This document shows positions 57,792 to 64,000 of a DNA stretch of 64,000 nucleotides, one piece after another. The DNA lies in NCBI GenBank assembly GCA_016859345.1, contig CM029120.1, forward strand, positions 23,655,501-23,719,500. The letters are read 5' to 3'. Each line of letters starts with the position of its first letter. Position 1 is the first letter of the stretch. Below the pieces are notes generated by a model. That model saw only the letters and a list, made by a program, of their open reading frames with translations. It had not been told where the DNA came from and searched no databases. The translations under genes and the position numbers were made by a program. This DNA comes from Istiophorus platypterus (Eukaryota > Chordata > Actinopteri > Istiophoriformes > Istiophoridae).

Positions 57792-58689
57792 CAACCCTCC
57801 TAATGCATGCTTGGAATGTGTAAATCTTAGGCTGCAGATACTTGAGATGCTGATGCCCCACTGACATTTATATGCGACACCAACACTAATACCACTTTAT
57901 ACTTTACAAAACATACACTGTATTCATAATGTAGGCAAGCATCATGTATACATAAACTACTTGTTTTGACATGTTGGAATGCAGAATATTTGAAGATTTA
58001 TGAAATTAATGTAGAAAAAAAACATTTTTTTGTTTAGGAAATGCATCAAATGTCCTTTGTGCTCTTGTATTAAAGTCAGTTGCTTAATTTGCTTATATAT
58101 GATTGGTCCAAGACTTTTCTTGTCTATGATTGATTTTAGCTGATTGAAAAATGAATCCAAAATTTGTTTGCCTATTCTCATGGGTAATTGCACAACATGG
58201 CCAACTGTTAATGTCAAATGAAATAGTACATCACAAAAACTGTCTATATTAAATGACTGTCTAAATGATAAGTAAAATCCACAGCTCAGTGTTGATAAAG
58301 CCGAGGTCTTTATCTATGCCCCAGCTGGCCTTGTCCCTTAAGGTGCATGAAGGCCTTAGTTGCTTTTCTTCATCTGGTAAACACACGCTCAGACATTTAT
58401 CTTCCGACCAGCATGTGAGGTGTTTCATTTGTTCCTGTTTTTTCTGTCTGAAAAATACTTCTTCACTTATGCCAATGGGGCTGAAGCAATGATAGAGATT
58501 GTCAGTAGACTTTGTCAGTAGGAAGTGGGATTCCAATTTATTTTCAGCTTTATTTAATTGATATAGAACATGTATTAGTAAACAGTTCCTTATTTACACT
58601 GACGGGTCACGTTTGCACTCACCTAATGAATTTAAGTCTAATTTTGAGTCTTATTTTAGTTCTTTTTTTATCTCTACCTATTCCCAAGA
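57792..58689. other. Unique DNA
   Basis: The overlapping frames at 58261-58536 (minus) and 58265-58492 (plus) share the same DNA and are not recognised. No supported feature. Confidence 0.35.
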
Positions 58690-59000
58690 AAAATATCTCT
58701 TTAGCTGCTAAATGCTCCACTAAGTTCACCAGCTAGTCTATAACTGTCAGCTGTTTGGTGCTGAACAGGTAGTGTACTGTGGATTTATCACTGAGAAAAG
58801 CTGCCTAATGCTAGAGAAAGGCATGTTGATGACAGTGGTGTGACTGAACCAAACAGTAAAAATCGTGGGCTTTAAAACTGGACAGTGAGCTGAAGAAGGG
58901 TTAAAAAGCATGCTAGAGCTGAGGGTAGCTACAGAGTTGGTGGTAATTCCCTGTGGGTTCATCATCACAAGAGACCCCTTTCACAATACACATATGTTTA
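58690..59000 (+). repeat. Interspersed repeat, copy 2 (pair with 47.4 kb)
   Basis: Motifs in the same order as at 47395-47750: TAAATGCTCC, CACCAGCTAGTCTATAACTGT, GGTAGTGTACTGTGG, TAGAGCTGAGGG, AGAGTTGGTGG, CTGTGGGTTCATC, and TTTCACAATACACA at 58978-58991. This copy retains a middle part (CTAATGCTAGAGAAAGGCATG) that is altered in the other. Confidence 0.7.
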
Positions 59001-59879
59001 TATAAAAGTATTTATTATTGCAGTTTGAATTTACTGTGTTTCAAACTGTAACCCACAAAATGCATAACTAACAATGAATGAGCTCTTTTATTTTTTTATT
59101 TTTCAAAATAAAGTAGCCCAGGGGGAAAAAATGCATTAATAGACCATTTTCAGTGATAAAGAGATAAATAAATAAATATTTTTTGTTAAAAAAATTATGG
59201 TTAAAATACACATTTTACTGTGTGACAACTTCACTATTAAGAATGTAGTAATGTATATATTAGTTTTATTTAATTCATTTAGATAAAAAGCTGCTTATCT
59301 GATAAAGTGGTATTTTTTTGTTAGATATGCCTGGACAGGCATATCTAGTCACATAGGTTTTTGCTTCTTAAAAGGCTGAATTGCATGTGCATGCACAGGT
59401 TAGAGATGCCTTCTCTGTGTGAACTCTGTGTGAGAGTGTGAGAGGAAGAGAGAAGGATCAGTGAATAAATGATTAACAAAGTGATGTGTTAGTTTACAGT
59501 GGAATTCCAGAGCTGTGCAGGAAAAGATTGCAATTATTGATGATTTAGCTTTTTAGTTAGATAATCTGCAGACTCATTCTGTTGTGAGTAATAGAGAATT
59601 TCTGCCCAAAGTTTGCTCTTTGTAAACTGTATGAGGCTGCTCATTAATCAAGTGAGTGGTTAATTGATAATGTGAACAGACTGTAGGTTGCTGCTAGTTA
59701 ACCCCCACTGGTCATAGTAGTTTTGTCTGGTCTGTACCTGACCTGTAAACAAGGAACAACAAACAGAAAGTACTCAAAGGTACTTGGGAATTCTCCTCCA
59801 GCTGGATAAATACCAAACACCTTGAGTATGCCCAAGTGCTGCTACCCTGCTAACAAACAGAAGGCTATGGACTGGTAGC
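59001..59879. other. Unique AT-rich DNA
   Basis: No supported feature. The end of this stretch may include further decayed LINE sequence. Confidence 0.35.
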
Positions 59880-60990
59880 CTTCTCTTTTTCTTTTCCTCT
59901 TATGCTCCTCTATTTTGTGGGGTTCTCCAAGGGTCTTGTTGGGTCCTATCTTATTTGAGGGTGGGAAAAATTAGTTGATTTTAACATAAGGCTGAAACAA
60001 GAAAATTTGCAAAGAGTGAATGGGTCAGTATGCTTTTTCTAAAAGCACTGCACATGCTACCCTTGAGGCAAATCTTATGTGGCCATGATTTTGCCTTCTG
60101 TGTGATAAGTTCATGAGATAAAGATCTCCAAAACTTCCTGCAGCTAAATGATGCTAAATCAGATGTAATTATATTTACCCCTTGTAGCCCCAGCACTAGA
60201 AATGTCAATAAACTCTCCTCTAGCCTGAATGGCTTATCCAATAATGTCTAAATGAGGCCCACAACCTAGGTGTTATTTTTGACTCAAAAAGTGTCCTTTA
60301 ATGCTCAAATACCTAAAGTGATGCAGTCCTGCTTTGTCTAACTGAGACAGCTAACCAAGACCAGGTAATTTCCTTCATCAGCAGACTTAAAAAAGTAATG
60401 CATGCTTTTATCTCTTCCAGACTCAATTATATCCTGACTCCATTCCAGTATCACAAGGCAAAACATACAAAGACTGCAGTTGATTCATAACATTGCTGCC
60501 AGGTTGTTAAAACATACTAAAAGAAGAGACCATATTATCAAAATCCTTGCTGCCCTTCACTTGCTTCTGGTGAATTGATTTTAAGATTTTATTGCTTGTA
60601 TTTAAAGCCTTGAATTGTCTGTCTCCTGCCTACATCATTGATCTACTAACTTCCTATGAGCCTGATCAATAGCAGGGCCTCTGGCAGGGCCTTACTAATG
60701 GGTCCAAACATTTTTCGGCATTTGCTGTCCAGGTCTCTCAGATATGGAAATTCCTGGCGGGAAATCTCAGGCAGACAAACACAGATTCCTCCTATAAATC
60801 AAAACTAACTTTTATTGTATGGCTTTTTCTTAACTGATGGTATTTTTTTGTAATCTTTTATCTTGCATATATCTTAAATTCCTGGTTCTTTGTATTTTTT
60901 TGTCAATCTTGTGTTTTTATTGTAAAGCACTTTGTAACCTTATTTTTGAAAGGTGTTATATTAATTAACTTTATTATTGTTATATTGTCA
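59880..60990 (+). pseudogene. Rex1/L2-like (CR1 group) LINE reverse transcriptase relic
   Basis: Heavily decayed, but the order of landmarks is clear. CGVLQGSCWVL (59920-59950) corresponds to CGVPQGSVLGP. LQLNDAKSDVIIFTP (60138-60185) follows. Then LGVIFDSK at about 60268-60290 and a KVMHAFISSRLNYI segment at 60390-60430. HCCQ/VVKTY corresponds to the NAAARLLT step near 60490-60520, and SGRALLMGPN lies at about 60675-60705. The 3' end has TGTAAAGCACTTTGTAACC (60921-60939), then AAAGGTGTTATATTAATTAA and TTATTATTG, the usual terminal signature of this group. There are several stops and frameshifts and the YADD segment is gone. The precise clade is not certain. Confidence 0.8.
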
Positions 60991-61139
60991 ATCTCTGGAG
61001 GACCATCTAACTATAAAAAAAGTTACAGCTCTGCTTTATTTGTCTGTTGCTCTAGGTTACATGACCATCACAAGTATTGAATCTGGCCTGCAGTGACTTT
61101 ATTTTTGTTATATTATTTTGCATTCTTAGAGTGATTATT
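60991..61139. other. Unique spacer
   Basis: No supported feature. Confidence 0.3.
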
Positions 61140-61345
61140 TTTTATTGGTTGATTGAAGCATCTCAGGCAGGGAGGACCCAAGCACAGAACCACAGGCAGA
61201 CAAGTGCAATGAAAGACCTCTAATAAACAAGAAGTGTAGAGGACCAAGCTTACAGGCAGATAGATGGATAAGAAGGTAGGCAGGCAGGCAGTGGAGCTGA
61301 AAGAAAAAGGACAGGAAACCTCAGATAGATGGCCCAGGGGCTGGA
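61140..61345. repeat. Direct repeat unit, copy 1, in purine-rich region
   Basis: CAGGCAGGGAGGACCCAAGC, ACAGGCAGACAAGTGCAAT, AGGACCAAGCTTACAGGCAG and GATGGATAAGAAGGTAGGCA recur in the same order at about 62470-62590. This is a decayed interspersed repeat; the class is unknown. Confidence 0.65.
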
Positions 61346-62449
61346 GAGCAGGAGACATCAGGCAGATGGTCCAGAAGGCAGCCAGACAGGGCAGAAGCAG
61401 TTTGTTGGGCATTTACAAAAGCAACATCACTCCAGTGGATGTCAGGAAAGGCCGGGACAAGGACAGCACGTCTCTGGAGGTTGAGAGGGAGGTTGACAGA
61501 AAAGGCATGTCCTCTCTAGAAGTGGATGACAAGACCGGAAGTCAGAAAAGCAGGAGGGACTTCAACTGTAACTGACCGCAAACCAATGGAGTGCACTACA
61601 AGAGGGAGACAGCTGGTTTTAAGGCTGGTTGTCGATGAAGATGGCTGACTGATGATCTGGGAGGTCTGGTTAGGAAGAGGTTGCCAACTGGAGTTTGAGT
61701 AGGTTGCCGACTGGTAACCAAGATCACATTTGATGTTGCTAGGATGGCCAATTCAGGAACACTTTCAGTAGCAGACTAGGAAAAGGCTGGATGCCAGCCA
61801 GGGCAGCCAACTCAGGAACAGCTTCAGGGACAGGCCAGGCCGGCAAACTAAGGAACAGCATCTGGTTGAGTTTGGATATCTCGAAGGTGGATGACTCAGA
61901 AAGATCCCCAGGAACAGATGAGTCATTACTCAAGAAGGCAGACTCAGGAACAGATAAGATCGTTGGTCTGCTGAGATGACTGATGTCTCCTCCTTGAGAT
62001 AGCAAGGCAAATCCCCAGGTAAGGGGACTTCCGGAGTCTTTGTGGTCAGGATCAGACAGGAATTGAGCTGGCTTGGGGAGGGAGCAGACTGAAGGATAAC
62101 TGACAGGCATGAAGGCTCGAGGCTAACAGGCCAAATGATAGCCAACTGGGAGATTGGATGGTGGCTAGCAGTATGTATGCTAGCCACCTGGAATGCAGAC
62201 AAACTTGATGAATAGGAGTGGGGGAAGGTGAGCACTGTGGAAGCAGTGGCCACAAAATGTGTGATGGTTTATCATTCAAGGTTTTGACAACCTAAGTTTT
62301 AGCACCAATTCCAGAGCTACATCTTTCTATTCAATGCTAGAGGTAAGTTAGCCATACAATTATAAAAACTGAACACTGTGGGTCACCTCACCAATTTCCT
62401 CCATAGAAAACTTGAGGTCTGCTGAGTCCATTCTGGTAAGAGCATACTG
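61346..62449. repeat. Purine-rich quasi-repetitive region
   Basis: Plus-strand purine-rich DNA with many AACTCAGGAACAG, GACAGGCCAGG and CAGGCAG variants (clear at 61740-61960), so it looks like a scrambled minisatellite. The Pro/Leu/Ser-rich minus frames (61739-62110, 61930-62253) arise from this composition. I see no protein domain. Confidence 0.5.
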
Positions 62450-62660
62450 TAATAGCTCAAGGTTGCAGCAAAGGCAGGGAGAACCCAAGTGAAGGTGCAC
62501 AGGCAAGCGGGTGCAATATACAAACTTTAATAGACAAAATTAGGAGGACCAAGCTTACAGCCAGATGGATAAGTAGACAGGCAGGCAGATGCAGACAACT
62601 GGTTACTACAGGCAGGTAGCAGACTGGAGGAAAATGCACAGAGACATAAACGTTAATCTG
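62450..62660. repeat. Direct repeat unit, copy 2
   Basis: GGCAGGGAGAACCCAAG, ACAGGCAAGCGGGTGCAAT, GGACCAAGCTTACAGCCAG, and GATGGATAAGTAGACAGGCA match the unit at 61.15 kb, about 1.31 kb upstream, with scattered differences. Confidence 0.65.
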
Positions 62661-63540
62661 ACAAAGATTTGGCTTTAGTGCTGGCTGGCATACTAAGGAA
62701 ACTGGGAACAGGTGTGTGAGTGGGCAGGAAAGCTCAGGTGATTGGAAATACAAAAAACAGGTGAGCAGGTGGATATTTAGACAAGAAGAATGTCCAGGGA
62801 CATCTGGGAGTGGATGGAGTTTGACAGAAAATTGCACTGGAGGGAGCAAGACAGTGCAGAGACAAATTGTGACATCATTGGGGTGTGCATCACCTGTGTT
62901 TTCTCACTGATGTAGGTCAGGGGAAGGTACAAGTAAATAATTTATCTTGTGTAGGCCTAGAAATTATGAAAGAAAATCTGTATGTGCTGAAAAGGAGACA
63001 ATGTGATTTAAACAATTTATATTGCAAGTAAATAATTACTTTTCATTTTTAATTTTTCAGAGGTTAAAGTACATACAGTAGACTTTTGTGCTTGTAAGTT
63101 GTGTTAAAGGGTTTGTAAACTCGCTATAATGTGGTCTCCTAATATTTAATTATGTCTGGGGAAGTATAAGATTTCTAGAGTGACCCAAGGTAAATAAAAT
63201 TAAGTTATTCAGCGTTATCGTACCAAATTTAATTAGGATGAAGAACTCACCGTCCCATCTACATAGATGGAGGGGAGAAAGGCTACAATTACTCAGCCTA
63301 GGATGCTTAGAAAAGAACATGAACTCCACTAGTTTGATTGTAAAAAAAAAACAAAACAATTTGCTTAAAAACATTTATAATTCATACAATAGAATTAAAG
63401 TAGTTTTCCACAACCTGATTGGACACAAACAAATAAAAAATACCACTATCTCTGGAGATAGGTACCCTGTCCATATGTTTGCCTCTCTCCTACATTAAAA
63501 GCTAGTGTAGAAATCTAGATGTTATCCTTAACTGAAATAA
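62661..63540. other. Purine-rich to AT-rich unique DNA
   Basis: The first 250 bp continue the GGACATCTGGGAG-type purine-rich repeat, then AT-rich unique DNA to 63540. No supported gene. Confidence 0.35.
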
Positions 63541-64000
63541 ACTTAATTATGACAGGGGATGGATGGCTGAAGATTTGGAACTGGTGTCGCCAGCAACTGG
63601 AGGTTGGGGGCAGGAGTGGGCCATGCAGCTAAATGAAGATCAGAAACTGGTGTTGGCTGGGCTGCTAACTGGGAACCAGGAGCAGGTTTGGTGTTGGCTG
63701 ACTTAGGAACAGACTTTATGTAGGCCAGAACCCTTGACAAAATTAGGAAGAGGCTAAGAGACAGGTGACTGGGGAATAGAAAGAACATGGGTGGGAACAG
63801 CCGACTCAGGGCCTGGCCAGGCATTGTTCAAAGTACTGGAGAATAGGAGACTAGATCTAGGGAGCTGAGGGGAGACACATGGCCTGGGAACCAAGACCAG
63901 AGGCTGGACACAAGGCCAGAGGGGAACTGAAGGGAAGACAACCAAGAACTTTGAAGTTTTAATGATTACTTTTAAGTGGTGTATGGGGTTTGCTGTTAAT
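63541..64000. repeat. Purine-rich quasi-repetitive region, second block
   Basis: GGAACTGGTG, GCTAACTGGGAACCAGG and GCCGACTCAGGGCCTGG variants resemble the block at 61.74-62.06 kb. The window ends inside or just after it, so its right limit is unknown. Confidence 0.45.

Noticed and set aside
61739..62253. Pro/Leu/Ser-rich minus frames of over 100 codons
   Set aside because: The purine-rich quasi-repeat reads open on the minus strand by composition; no domain and no start context.

Overview
The window looks like teleost fish DNA, probably from a spiny-rayed (percomorph-like) genome. It is AT-rich and eukaryotic, with long CA/GT microsatellites. It carries Tc1-like transposon relics, LINE elements of the RTE, L2 and Rex1/CR1-like types, and several copies of a tRNA-derived SINE whose A and B boxes are readable. 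This judgement rests on family recognition from memory; no search was run. I found no host protein-coding gene, rRNA, functional tRNA, CRISPR array or operon. Almost every open reading frame over 100 codons is transposon-derived, microsatellite-derived, antisense to a transposon, or of chance length. The window therefore reads as a gene desert or a long intron.

Layout. 0-1.1 kb: decayed Tc1-like transposase. 1.1-10.4 kb: mostly unique AT-rich DNA with one long GT tract, two pieces of a teleost interspersed repeat, and blocks that look like conserved non-coding elements. 10.4-14.7 kb: microsatellites, a compound tetranucleotide array, three SINE pieces and a GC-rich block. 15.8-22.2 kb: a 115-bp AT tract followed by unique blocks rich in homeodomain/POU-type motifs. 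23.3-26.3 kb: two SINE copies and older repeats. 27.9-30.1 kb and 34.8-35.2 kb: the best candidates for regulatory sequence. 36.1-37.1 kb: a hAT-like non-autonomous element. 39.4-44.7 kb: a nest of transposons, in which an almost intact RTE LINE sits inside a Tc1 relic, flanked by a perfect 87-bp direct repeat. 45.1-47.7 kb: unclassified teleost repeats and CA-rich DNA. 52.6-55.9 kb: a 5'-truncated L2 LINE lying against a second copy of the same Tc1 family and a 76-bp TA tract. 56.0-57.4 kb: a 694-bp-offset direct duplication with one base difference outside its T tracts, which may be an assembly artefact. 58.7-64.0 kb: a second copy of the 47.4-kb repeat, a Rex1/L2-like RT relic, and a 2.8-kb purine-rich region with internal direct repeats.

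There is no pathway to reconstruct. The insertion order is visible in places: Tc1 relic first, then the RTE insertion; L2 and Tc1 relics later disrupted by AT-repeat growth. The most informative points are the 87-bp target duplication with the nearly intact RTE, the near-identical duplication at 56-57.4 kb, SINE copies joined to GT tracts, and blocks with TTAATTATGCAT-type motifs that are worth a cross-species comparison.
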